Shown here: positions 46,181 through 58,044 of the stretch, in pieces | How the letters are laid out: every line of letters begins with the position of its first letter | Position numbering within the stretch: position 1 is the first letter of the stretch | DNA from: Mycocentrospora acerina | Taxonomy: Eukaryota > Ascomycota > Dothideomycetes > Pleosporales | Direction of reading: 5' to 3' | Assembly: GCA_022701365.1 (NCBI GenBank) | Contig: JAKUHH010000014.1 | Coordinates: 248,451 to 312,450 of the forward strand | Length of the DNA stretch: 64,000 nucleotides | Notes under the pieces: model-generated | Database searches by the model: none | The model's input: only the letters and a program-made list of their open reading frames with translations | What the model was told of the DNA's origin: nothing | Made by a program: the position numbers and the translations under genes

Positions 46181-48531
46181 GGTATTGGACTGGGAGGTCT
46201 TGGGTGCACCTTGGTAGAGTCTTGGTGTAATTTGAATGGACCATGAAAGCCACCCGTACTTGGGGTAATATGGAAAAGTCTTGGATATATACACATATGT
46301 ATGGGCTTTCAAAATTTGTCTTATTACTAGAAATGTACGCCATGACAGAGCCATGCAGTATTTTGGATCAACAGGCTCGGCCCCGCGATTCTGTGCAACA
46401 GTCCTGCTGCCGTCTAGCTTCTCAGGACCCACATGTTGACCTGGATGACGTTTGCAGGGAGAGATCAACAAGGCGTTTACATGTGGAAGCAAAGCTAGAA
46501 GCAAGACGCAAGGTCGGAGATAAAACACGCCGGGCATGCGGTGTTGTGGAGGATCTTCCAGTTCTGGGATGTAGTGGAGCAGCGGATGCTCAGGATTAAC
46601 GTTTGATGTTAGGGTGTTACTCGCGGATAAGTTTGTAATAATTTTACATCTCATTTACGAGCAAAATTCAAACTTTTTTTCTCCATTTAGCAGCGGATTT
46701 CTCCGAAATGCAACGGCGTGGCGACTAGGACGTCGAAAAACGCTTCCTGCATGCGAAACACGCGAAGAAGCTTATCTGATATCTGAGGAGAAACGAAATT
46801 GTGGGCTGTAGGTTAGGGGATTAGATTCCATTCCGAAAATTTTAGCAAGCACATACATATTTTCCATAACGAAATTACTCCCATCAACTTCTTGCAATAA
46901 TACTCAATTACCTGTACAACTCCTCTGATGTTGCACAATCTGCAAATTTCTGAGCCTCCACAACCTTTTTCTCATCTCTACTCTTCTCCGTAGTCATATA
47001 CACTTAGTCCACCACTCACAGTTGATCTATACCCACCTCAAACTGCCCAGCTACCTTTCCCCATTTCACAATGCGTAATTACTGCATATGTCTCCTTACA
47101 AAGCTGTACTATATCCCGACATCTGCCCAACTGCGGAAATAGGGAAAATGGCACTCTCACATACTGTTGAGAATGCTATCATGTTCGTGATATTAAATTT
47201 AGTGAAGCAGTGAGAACAGCGTTTGAAGACTTGGGACACTAGTGATACAAGAATATTTACGTCTACTATATTACCGGGTAGTGGAAGCAGAGGGCGACTG
47301 CAAGAGTCGCTGTCTCAGAGGGGGGTCTCAAACTCGCTGAATTTCAGGTTGTACAAGGTGACTTGGCTGCGATAAGAGTTTTGGCGCCAAAGGTCGTGTT
47401 TGCATACTTGCGAGAATAAGTTCAACGGTACGTTGTGTTGAGCATGCGATGCCATGCGTCTTGCTAGCCGACTGGGCATGTCGCTCATGATTGCTGCTTA
47501 TGTCGTCACTCCCCGCCTCGGTTTTCAAATCCCCAGGGACTGACCACGATCCTGTTCCAGCTGACGCCAAATCTCGCTACTTCATGATATCAGGTCTATA
47601 GCTTACTTTGCTCTGATTTCCAACACCCGATCAACCTGAAACAAAAAGCCGTTGACAACGTGCTCACGACAGTAAACTCTAATTTCGCCCCGGAGCATGG
47701 CATCCAGCCACAATATTCCTAATTGGGTTAGCACAACTCAGTACCGTCATCGACATCCCACGCTAGTTCACATACTCAAGCCAAGAATTACACTCACAGG
47801 TACAAAATGCCGTTGGAGAGCCGTAAGATTCTCTCTTTACAGGCCAAGTATCCCTATCATAGCGCATCCAGATTGATGGTTTTCACATCTCGGAAGTCCG
47901 AGAGTCGGAAAGAGTAATCGCGATCCTATATTGAATATGTTTCTTAGTGTATCTATAGATGCATATACGAGTTGAGGATCTTAGAGCTAGCAGAAAATAA
48001 ATAGTGGCTTGCAGATTGTATGCCGTTCAAGATTGAGTTTGTGAGATCTGAGTCGATCCGTGGCGGGAATCTTGCATCTTGTGAAATTCTCCGTTTGGGG
48101 GTTACCGCTCCAGTTTGGTGTGTGCAGTGATGTAATGGGAGGTGACACAACAAGAAATTCTCACATAGGATATGCAAGAGAGGAACATGTAGGCTCGGTT
48201 AATGAAGCGTTGAATGATGTCAATACGTATGCGTGTCTCGCATTATCTCCATGCTAGCTTCGTGGGATGCCGAAGATTGAACATGTCAAATGGAGGCTTG
48301 AGTTGGTTGAATCAATCATCAATCGAGTCAATCAGTTCGGAAGAAATTAAACTGGAGCTTGAACGCAAGAATGATGAGATGTTTTGATAGATCTTGGAAT
48401 TTGGTTCGTAAATTGATTCTAGTCGTAATCTTGTTTACTTCACAGGGCTATGCTCTTAATGATTCATAGATAACTCAAGGAAGCCTTAACCCCCTTTAAC
48501 CCCCGCCACACCTGTGCTGTTTGTGAGACAT
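46181..48531. other. 2.35-kb gene-free region
   Basis: This region is AT-rich and many-stopped on both strands, with no frame above 120 codons that looks like protein. No terminal repeats or target duplications of a transposon were spotted. It separates the NmrA-like and FAD monooxygenase genes. Confidence 0.5.
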
Positions 48532-50232
48532 CTAATCCCAGTCTCCAGGTCCAAGATCGAGTGGCTTTCCAGCCCGCATGTCCTCCATAATCTTTTCGAT
48601 GCTCCAGGGCTCATATTTATATCCTTTGGGATAGTTTGGCTCAAAATTCGTCTCATCTTCCATCTTGATGCCCTTCTTCAGACTCTCAGCCGACTTTGTG
48701 TAATTCTCGTAAGCATATGCTTCTGGGTCATGACTCCAAACCCACTTTGGCAGCTTGGGAGCTGCACGGCGCGGATCTAGCTTCACCTTGTCCCAGTCGG
48801 TATCTTGCAAAAGTTCGGCATTGGAAAATCCGAGCTTTTGAGCGCAGGAGTTGCGGATAAAACTGAAGGTGTAAGCTGGAGGTACATGTTATGGAGAGTA
48901 TGTAGAGACTCACCGGAAGCGGATGTGCACGCGCACAGATTGGGGGATGCTATCTTTACCACCAATTTGCAGGCATGAAGCCAACGAGATGGCATCCTCA
49001 ATGGCCTGTGTTGCACCGTTTCCAGATGCCGGGAGATATGAATGCGCAGAGTCTCCAATCTGGACAACGCGCGCGCCTGGAGATGTCCAGCTAGGCTGTG
49101 GGTTACGCCAAAGAAGTTCAAAGTTGACAATAGTGTTTGGTGGTGTAACTTCTACCAACTCTTTGAAGATGGGCGCCCACTTGTGTTTTTCCATTCCTGG
49201 CATTTCCTCCATACCCTTGAGGACTTCTTCTTTTTCAATCGTGTTGTTCCAACTTTCTTTCTCGGTTCCAGTAACCTGTATTGTTAGCTGTAGTTGTGTA
49301 ATTGTACATTAGAGTTCATACATCGTGGTTCATGATCCATACCATAACATCCTCGCGAGTTAATGTAAGAGCGTATGTTGACGGACTGGTGGATGTCAGT
49401 GCCGTTGCAAAATCGCAAAATCTACATGGTCGTCGCATACCCTAGCCATGTGCGCACAATAGGTTCATTGTTAGGCATCATCTTGAAGAAATCCTTGACG
49501 TTGGGATTCTTGTCAAGATGCTCAATCGGGAACGCGGCACGCCACATTGCTCGTCCAGACGGCTTTGCGCGAACCTGTCCGCCAACCAACTTCTGGCTCT
49601 TAGAACCAACACCATCTGCAGCAATCACAATATCCGCCTCGTACCGCTTCCCATCTTCCGTCGTGCATCCACCCTTACCAGTTTCCTCATCTTCAAAGTA
49701 GTCGATGATCTTGCAGTTGAACTCTACCGATACGCCGAGCTTCTCAACAGCGTTCACAAACATCTTGTAAACAAGGGGACGCATTTGGAATTCGCCAGGT
49801 GGAGTATCTGGATCTAATCCCTGAGCTCTTAGACGATCTGCAACCTTCTTTGGGGGAATTACGACTTCGCCAGAGTGCTTGAATGTCTCAATCCAGGCAT
49901 TATGAAGCGAAATTGCCTTGTATTCCTTGAGAAGCTCAGGCCAATGCTTCAAGAAACGTGTTGCACTCAAGCCCATGAAGTACATGTCACCTAGCAACTA
50001 AATCAGTATTGCGAACGAGATAGGAAGCAGGTGAGATGCCCTTACCAGCCGTGTTGATGTCAGCATTTCGCTCCAAGACGCGCACATTGTGTCCTTTGCG
50101 TGTGCATTCCAGCGCAGCAACAAGACCTGCAAGACCAGTTCCCACAATGACGACATCTATGCCAGTGGACTGGTAGGACCCAACTGGTTTTGACTCCATG
50201 GTCGAGTCGCGGGAAGTAAGTGCGTGAGGCAT
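48532..50232 (-). CDS. FAD-dependent aromatic monooxygenase (salicylate hydroxylase-like)
   Basis: Exons 50232-50046, 49990-49441, 49385-49322, 49275-48914 and 48862-48532 encode 497 residues. Seen: the ADP-binding fold motif VVIVGTGLAGLVAALE (about 27-42), the DG motif ADIVIAADGVGS, and the second FAD motif IGDSAHSYLPASGNGATQAIEDA, in the order of group A flavin hydroxylases. The fourth exon is joined through a 64-nt mini-exon that restores WLGPSTYALTL. Role: NAD(P)H-dependent ring hydroxylation of an aromatic or alkaloid-like substrate; the substrate is unknown. A second in-frame ATG at 50199 is possible. It is divergent from a cytochrome P450 across 1.49 kb, and joint action is inferred from that position. 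Confidence 0.92.
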
Positions 50233-51723
50233 GATGACCAAATATGATCTGTCGAGGTACTATGTGAAGAAAATAAATCTATCAAAATGGTCTCACAAAG
50301 ACATGCTCCATATATCCTGCAATATACGGACACAATTCGGGACTGAGGGACTCAGATGACGAGCCCATTGAACTCTTGACGTGCTGACATGTCTGACAGT
50401 TTTTCCCGCTGGCATCCCGCGAGACACTTCGGATAGCAAGCCGCGCGCAATCAGTACACTTCCTTCACAATTACCAGGTACAATGCTCGTTTAGGAAAAG
50501 TACAATGTCAATGACACTTCCAAGGACCCCCGCGCTATGGATCCCCACAACTCCGATGAGCCAAGACTGCGGAACGGGAAGCCAAGCGCTCAAAGACTTG
50601 GATCTGTGCTAATTCATAGCGCGGAATTGTGGCTTTCTATGTTGACGCATATGCATGGTAAAGTAAGTAATTATGATGAGATGATTGTTTGGTGGTGGCT
50701 GTTGAAGGGTTGTTGTGTAACATCGAGCGGTCGACGAGGCTTCGCATTATGCAGGGTACTGCGGCAGATATGTTCGTGACACTTGGACTTGCATTTTTAC
50801 AGACCACACTCGTCCGACGGCACCTAGCTGCTGCATATGAATTTAACCAAAAGAACTTTTGTTATACCATTTTAACAAGCGTTGAGTGGTTTTGAAAAGT
50901 AACATTTCTTCTGGGGTTCTCATGTCCGAATGATCACCAGCACGATTTCATAGAAATATGTGTTGTTGGACTTGATAACATATTAAAGATAATTCGATTT
51001 ACTTGTAGAATTGTAGAAAAGCAATCTGTATCTTGAACTAATCCGAGTCGTGATAATACCTCTATTCTAGCGAAGTCTGTACCACGGTGTTGTCATTTAC
51101 CATCCGCTAGAGCAGGATTTGATGATTACTAGAGATATCTCTTATTTTCCGTAGCTCAACCAACTTTTAGGCCCGGTCTGGGTGGCGGGATTGAAAAACT
51201 TCTAGTCGCTAACCTTGCAGACAGCAAATTCAAATGAAATAATGATCGGCATGCATTGTAAACGTTCAGTCAGGTTACGCCGATCCAACATGTCATTATC
51301 GGCGATAGGTAGCACCGACACCACAACCTTCCACGGCAATGGAAACATGAGACACGACATGAACCTTAGTAGATTCGTTAGTTCCCGCCTTGGTCATTGA
51401 TTGTGAAATAGTCCGGTCTCTTATAGCCAACGTTATTGGTGCAGCTTAGAAGTGTTTGATGACCCAAGCTACTGTTCGACCTCAGTCATCTTTACCTTTC
51501 GAATCCAAGGATAGATATCTGAGCTTCTATTCGACCCTGCCAATTTTTGCCCAGGACAAGGGTTCGGAAAGTATGAGAGGAGTGAATGGCTCACTGTGAG
51601 TCTCCTATGTGATATTTAACTGACACCCCCGTATTACTGAATTCCTCTCCATAACATTTTCTAGCCGTGTAGTCGGTGTCTTTGGTACGTTTAATTTTTC
51701 ATACCCGATCACTACCCGATAAA
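50233..51723. other. shared upstream region of the FAD monooxygenase and P450 genes
   Basis: A 1.49-kb divergent space without a supported gene. The stretch 50850-51130 is AT-rich. No clear palindromic CGG-type regulator site was identified. Confidence 0.5.
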
Positions 51724-53450
51724 ATGCATCCCGTCACACTGTATGTCGTGAGTGTGGCAGTGCTTGGCTTTGCCATTTACGTCTTACTTGATGCTATCTC
51801 GAAGTACAGTGCTAAGTACAATCCGCATGGGCTGCCCGGGCCAAAGCTGGTACCATGGGTCGGACGGATCCATGACTTACCAATCCAGTTCATGTGGTTG
51901 AAGTTCAAAGAATGGGCCGATATCTATGGGCCTATTTACCGGACAAAGATGCTGGGCGACAACTTCGTCATCATCACGGACGAGTCTATAGCTGAAGAGA
52001 TCTTGACCAAACGAGCCAAAGTATACTCTGATCGTCCTGAGATCAAGTCATTGTTCGATGCGAAGAGCACGCATGGCTCAATGGAGTATCTGCCCCTCAT
52101 GGGCAAGAACAGTAATAACAGATCCCCATGCTTCACCTCAACAGAACTAACTACTTAACAGAATACTGGGCGCGCCAGCGTAAGTTCACCCACTCTTATC
52201 TTACTGAGGCCACCAACAATCAGTACTATGGAATCATGGAGTACGAAGCCAAGAGGTTGCTTTACAAACTTATTGAGGAGCCTGACAACTTCTTCTCTAA
52301 CATTGAGGATATGTGCTCCAAAGTCATGTGTACTCTGTCATGGGATGATCCCACAATTAGCGAAACTCTTTCCTCTAGTGCGTGGGGTCTTCTCACGCAA
52401 ATGTCACCTGCTGGCCCAATCACTAACGTATTGACACCTCTCTGGGACTACATTCCGCAAATGATTAATCCATGGAAGATTGCCGAGCGCAATAGACATG
52501 ACACACAGCAAGCATTTTTCATGGAACGCCTCCAGAACACTCGACGTCTGGTTGAGAAGGGCAAGCAGCGCTCATGCTTTACCCGTTCGTACCTTGAAAC
52601 TGCCGAGAAATCATTGATTAGCGGAGACTATGAAGCGTCTTGCGTCATTGGAATGATGGGTCTCGTAGGTATATTTACTGTGACGGGGCCTTTGTACTAT
52701 TTTTTGATTTCCATGATCCATCATCCGGAATGGATGCGCAAATGTCAGGAGGAAATCGACCAAGTTTGCCAGAACCGCTGTCCAGCTCTCGCCGACATGC
52801 CAAACCTTCCGATTCTTCGCGCATGTATCAAAGAAACAATGAGATGGAAGCCGACAGTACCAACTGGTATGTTTGCGTCCCAGATCAATCAAAAAAGAAG
52901 CTAATGTATCGTCTCAGGAGTTGCGCACGAGTGTGAAGCTGACGATTGGTATGAGGGATACTTCATTCCTAAGGGTACTCGCATCCTGCCTCTCGACTGG
53001 GCGTTTCTTCGTAATCCCGCAAAATACCCAGACCCAGAATCGTATCGCCCGGAGAGGTGGTTGGACTCTGGCTGGCCGACGTTTAAGGAGCCTCTGACAA
53101 AGTTCCCTTCGGTTAAGGGAATGACGTCCTTTGGTTGGGGTCAGCGTCAGTGCCTTGGTATGTCAATCACTCAGGACGAGACTGTTGTTGCGTGCGGCGC
53201 TTTGGCATGGGGCTTCACCCTGAAGAGAAAGATTGATCCAACTACCAAGTTAGAGATTGAGGTTCCATTGAACAAGTCAAACTCGCTTCTCATCCTTACC
53301 CCGGATCGATTTGAGATGGCATTTGAGCCAAGAAGCTCTGAACGGAAAGCAGCAATCATCAAGCAATGGAAAGATGCAGAGGCGAAGGATGTGGAGGAGA
53401 GGGCGGCGTTTCTGAGGAAGGCAGAACGGGTCTCGGTGACTCGCGAATGA
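51724..53450 (+). CDS. cytochrome P450 monooxygenase
   Basis: Exons 51724-52111, 52162-52866 and 52918-53450 encode 541 residues. Seen: an N-terminal membrane anchor (about 4-24), a proline-rich hinge GLPGPKLVP, the K-helix KETMRW (ExxR), YRPERW, and the heme loop FGWGQRQCLG with the ligand Cys near 443. The I-helix region GMMGLVGIFTVTGPLYYF lacks the usual (A/G)Gx(D/E)T acid, with Phe at that place. Role: ER-bound heme monooxygenase of unknown substrate. The first donor (GTAATA) is unusual but keeps the frame and gives KYWARQRKF. It is transcribed away from the FAD monooxygenase gene. Confidence 0.92.
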
Positions 53451-54070
53451 GCGCTGTGACTGCAATTTCATTCACATGTATTAATAGTAGTTTTTTGAGA
53501 TTAGATAAACTCCGTAATCCGCGCAATGGTAGTATGTTGGGTGATGTATCCGGCCCCAGATGTCAGAGAAGTGGGACTAAAGCTCCTCGGCGTTAGGCCG
53601 CGTATTCCGCGATACTATGCCGGATCAAGTTAGCGTCCTCCGCAATGAAAACACCGGCCAACCTTCTTCGCAGACGGAAAAGTCGATTGAAATTGTCAAA
53701 GCTCTTCTCGTGATACAAAATCAGACCGTGTTTAGAGTTGTGGTTTATTTTTCATTGGTGATGGGTACTCCTGTGATTTATCCATCGCTGTTAAAGTCTG
53801 ATTAAAGACGACGTGAAATATCTTAACCTTTCCACCTCGCCACCTCCAACATTTCGGTAGCGGTAACCACTATTACTTATTCCAGGAGTGACGTTCGAGT
53901 TTAGAGGCCAATGATGCAAGGAGACCCACCCAATTAGCGGGCAAATCTCGAGCAGCTGTTTGTCCTGACGGCAGTACATAAGCTACCCCTCCATCACCCC
54001 TCATCTTCACTCTTTTCAACAACAACACCACCACAAACCCTCTCTCACTCACACACACCACATCATCAAT
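53451..54070. other. intergenic region P450 / cyclophilin
   Basis: A 620-bp gap. The last 90 bases before the ATG are CA-rich and pyrimidine-rich, typical of a strongly expressed fungal leader. No gene is seen. Confidence 0.5.
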
Positions 54071-54792
54071 ATGCCCAACCCCAAGGTCTTTTTCGACATC
54101 ACCATCGGTGGCCAGCCAGCTGGCAAGATCGTGATGGAGCTCTTTGCCGACCAGGTCCCCAAGGTGCGTTTTCATCTTCTGCCTGCGCCGTGATCAGAGT
54201 TTGCCAAAGTTTGCAATTGAACGTTTACTAACGAATACCTTTTAGACTGCTGAGAACTTCCGCGCTCTCTGCACTGGAGAGAAGGGAACCGGCAAGAGCG
54301 GCAAGCCCCTCCACTACAAGGGCTCCTCCTTCCACCGCGTCATTCCCCAGTTCATGCTTCAGGGTGGTGACTTCACCCGCGGCAACGTAAGAGACACAAT
54401 GCCTCTCAACGAGGGAGCCCCGCAACATGCGAACATTAGCTGACAGACAACAGGGTACCGGCGGTGAGAGCATTTACGGCGAGAAGTTCGAGGACGAGAA
54501 CTTCAAGCTAAGGCACACTGGACCTGGTGTCCTCTCCATGGCCAATGCCGGCCCTGGAACGTAAGTAAACATGTAAATGAACATCATTTTATGGTCGAGT
54601 CCTAACATGTACAACAGCAACGGCTCCCAGTTCTTCATTTGCACCGTCAAGACCTCGTGGCTCGACAACAAGCACGTTGTTTTCGGACAGGTTGTCGAAG
54701 GTCTCGAGATTGTTAAGAACATTGAGAAGGTTGGATCATCCACCGGCAAGACTCAGGCCACCGTCACCATTGTCGACTGCGGTGAGTTGTAA
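54071..54792 (+). CDS. CPR1: cyclophilin A, peptidyl-prolyl cis-trans isomerase
   Basis: Exons 54071-54163, 54246-54386, 54454-54560 and 54618-54792 encode 171 residues. Seen: the complete single cyclophilin domain with [16 protein letters not shown] (catalytic Arg), [20 protein letters not shown] and [10 protein letters not shown] (the Trp contacting cyclosporin A). No signal peptide or extra domain is present, so a cytosolic form is expected. Role: proline isomerisation in protein folding, and the receptor through which cyclosporin A inhibits calcineurin. All joins are in frame and the ATG follows a typical CA-rich leader. Confidence 0.97.
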
Positions 54793-57700
54793 GCAGTGTG
54801 TAGCTGATGAGAAATGAGGAAAGATGAAGCGCATACGATTGTAATGACGTCGGTCGATGCATAAAACGTGAGAAGCCGATGATGGGAGGGAAAGATAGAT
54901 CATGCTGATGGTCTTAACGATCGATGAATGACACTTATGAACTTCCAAATCAACGTAACACATGTTCTTTGTGACTGCTACATTTGCTATCTTGTCTGAT
55001 TAAATATTCAGCTATCTCTCTTGAAAAATAAAAAAATAAAAACTGATTGTCCGCTTGGAGAATTCGCCCGCGTTCTGCCACGTAGGTGCCCGTTCTAACC
55101 CGTTAATATGCCAAGCCGGATGCAAGTCGAGGCTGCATGGACAATAGCGTCAACAGCACAACTGACACAACCAGGCTCCTCGTCACATACTACTATGATT
55201 TGGAAATTGTTAAACACGTCCGAAACTTCGTTTCCAAGATATCAAGGAAACTCCGAAATCGGTCCTGCAGATCGAACATTTGACTGCGGTACGGTCAGCT
55301 GACAAATAGACAACCGCCAAACACTTCATGTTGCCAGCTTCTAGGACCTAAAATACAAACCTTAGACTTGATGCGCAGCGGTTCGAATGTGAAGCCGCAG
55401 GTTTGTTCAATCGACGGGGATCAAGCTGGCAAGCTAGATTTTAGTAACTTGTTATTGCTAGTGCGACAAATGGCATCGAACGATGGGTGCCTGGAATGAA
55501 TGTCGGTATATAAGCATTACTCTGAAGATGTTTTATACTCTGGAAGCATGAGGTAGGTGTAGACCATGTCTTGGATTCGTTGGTCTTTCACAGACCAGAT
55601 CAGGAGGAACAAATCGCCTTGTAAACAGGGTTGCTGTATCTGTTCATTAGTTTAATGAAAGGGCAAGTGGGATCTCAACACAATCATCATCAGGTTCGAT
55701 TATTCGGCGACAAACACAGCAGGTAGGGAGCTTGGTAGGAGCCTGGAACGCAAAGTGTAAAACCGTAGCGCTCAATGGTAATCTTTAACCATACAAAGAA
55801 TCAAAATCCTATCCAGCCCTTTGGCGTTAGTTGGGGGGAGAAGTTCCAATGTATCGGGTATGAACAGCTGTGACATATTGCCGGAATCTTTCCAGACCCA
55901 ACTGTGATACTAATGGCTCTGTTTAGTCTAGGCCCCTGCATGTCTGATCGAGGGTCTAGTTCTGCAGCTTGTACGGTGTTTGGGAATTCCACCGGTAGAT
56001 CGTGAGCAGCATTGGTTGATCTCCCGCAAACAGTCTTGTACTTCTTTTTATATATTACTTGGAATGTATGCCTAGGCCTTTCCACAGTCAACACTCAGCT
56101 TCGGTAACTCGTCCATCATGTCCAGCCGATCAAGTAGGGCTTCCACAGGCGTCACTGCCAGCACCAGTGCCTAGAGGGATGAGATGAGCGCGGGGTAAAG
56201 AATGAGGCATTCGAATCAGGTAACGAAACGGTCGCCTAGTGGCCAGAATAAGGCTGCATGCGACACAATCGTGCAATCCTGTGTGGCTACAACAAAGTGT
56301 GATGAAAAACGATGCCGCCAAATAGCTTGTCCGTCAGCAATGCAAGGCGCTATTGATTGCCTTTATCTGCTTTTAACGAGGCATTTCCTCCTAGTACTGG
56401 ATCCAACAAACCACTCTAGACGAGAGAAACATGGGGCAACAGAGCTAGTAACAAAGGGCTTCATGCACAGCCATGGTAAATACATCTAGTGACAGTTACA
56501 GCGAAAAGGCGAGGCAACAGCTGTACAGTCTTTAATACAGGCTTGCCTGAAACAAATGAAATTCATGAGAAGATGCAGAAAGGTGCGTCAGAGCACGTCG
56601 TGTTCCCGTTTGAAGCAACCACGTAAGTATCGTCGATTGGTTGATGAAGGTGCAAACAAAGTAGTGGCTGGGTCTCGCAGAGCAGAATAAGAACGTTCTA
56701 GAAACGAGAAGAAATTCTTACAGAGTGATTGCCCACACAAGCGTGGTTACTACACAACCAAAACCTAGGATTGATGTTATGTAGATAGTCGTTGTCACGT
56801 GAGTGGGTTGATGCGTGACACTCCAGCTGTGGGCCTGATGATTCAAATCGTCGAGGTCGCTGGAAGTATGACAGAGCTGTGGTCAGAAGGGTCGAGCGGC
56901 GTCGTCATGCATAATTGCAGAGTCTTTTGCACCCGCGAGCTGCTTAACTATCTTTTGCAAGGTGAAAGCCGCTCCGTCCGAGACCTTGTGCCCGTCCTAG
57001 ATGCACAACCGGGGAGTAAATCAGACGACGCGCAAATAGAGGCTCACATGCATTCCACGGTTGTACCCGGGAGTTGCTGCCCAAAGAAACGGTGGGGGTC
57101 GTCTGCGACATATGACGTTGATGTGGAACGTTGCTGGTCCCGCATGGCGCGCTGTCTCCCCACCGTCCTCTCGCGGCAGGGACCGCCCTTCAAGAAGAGC
57201 GGCAGCACGTGGAATCGATCGTCGTGGAGCAAATCGTCCCGCTGTTGGCGCGCTCCAAGTTCACGCACAAGTACAAGTGCAAGTACATGGAAAGAGAAGG
57301 CGTGCGCTCCAGGCGGTGTACTTTGCCGCTGAGCAGCGCCGCAGCGCTGAGCTGAGTGAGCACTTGTTTAAACGCCACACGCGCACCCGGTCTCGCAGCG
57401 AAGCTGCAAACGAAGGTTGTTCCCAGAGGCCATCGAGACAGTGGCCGCGAGCGTTGCACAGGTGACGCCGTGGTGTGGAAGGGTGGCTGCTGAGCGTGGG
57501 TGATTCGCTCTCCGCGACGCGAGGCAATGGAACAGGGAAGGCGATACGGAGCCCAGACATGGTGATGGCGGCGCTGAAGGGCGCCGATTCGCTGGCGACG
57601 CAGCCAAGTGTGCGGTCGCTGCAGTAGGGTGCAAGCATATTCGCTGGCAGCGATCGAAGGGCCTCGCATCGAGATTCCAGGCCCGCGCGAGTCGCGGGGG

Positions 57701-58044
57701 TGTGCGCAGCTTCAGGCAGGAAACTCGGTGCGGTCCCACGCATTGCGGGCGCCTGGAATCGACTGTGCCTGCGCAGAGTTTAGAGGTCGTGGTGATATAT
57801 GGCATCCCTGCCTCCTCCCGCCCCCTCGTGCCAGGTCACCCTTTCATGTGCTGTTTCTGATCGCCTGCCTGCATCGCTGCGCCCGCTGGACTGCCACCCG
57901 CCTGTTCCACCTGCTTATAATACACGCCTGCAATACATGACTTGCGCCCGCTACAGCCACTCGACTTTGCATTCTTCCCACGCGGCTGTTGGCACTAATA
58001 CGACCGCCTCGACAACACCCTCCTGCACTGCACCACAGCACATC
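54793..58044. other. 3.25-kb gene-free region
   Basis: No gene could be supported. From 54793 to about 56900 the sequence is AT-balanced and full of stops. From about 57040 it becomes GC-rich and open in several frames on both strands (for example 57061-57465 and 57190-57669), but the translations are Arg/Ala/Cys-rich and mutually overlapping, which suggests a promoter and long leader for the gene starting at 58045. No transposon remnant was recognised. Confidence 0.5.

Noticed and set aside
55380..55410. GGTTCGAATG resembling a tRNA T-loop
   Set aside because: No matching acceptor stem or anticodon arm could be found around it. No tRNA was identified in the window.
57061..57669. Overlapping GC-rich frames before 58045
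   Set aside because: Mutually overlapping on both strands with Arg/Ala/Cys-rich sequence and no recognisable domain.
57799..58044. 82-codon in-frame upstream extension of the conserved unknown gene
   Set aside because: Low complexity and Cys/Pro/Ser-rich. Treated as 5' leader, with the ATG at 58045 preferred.
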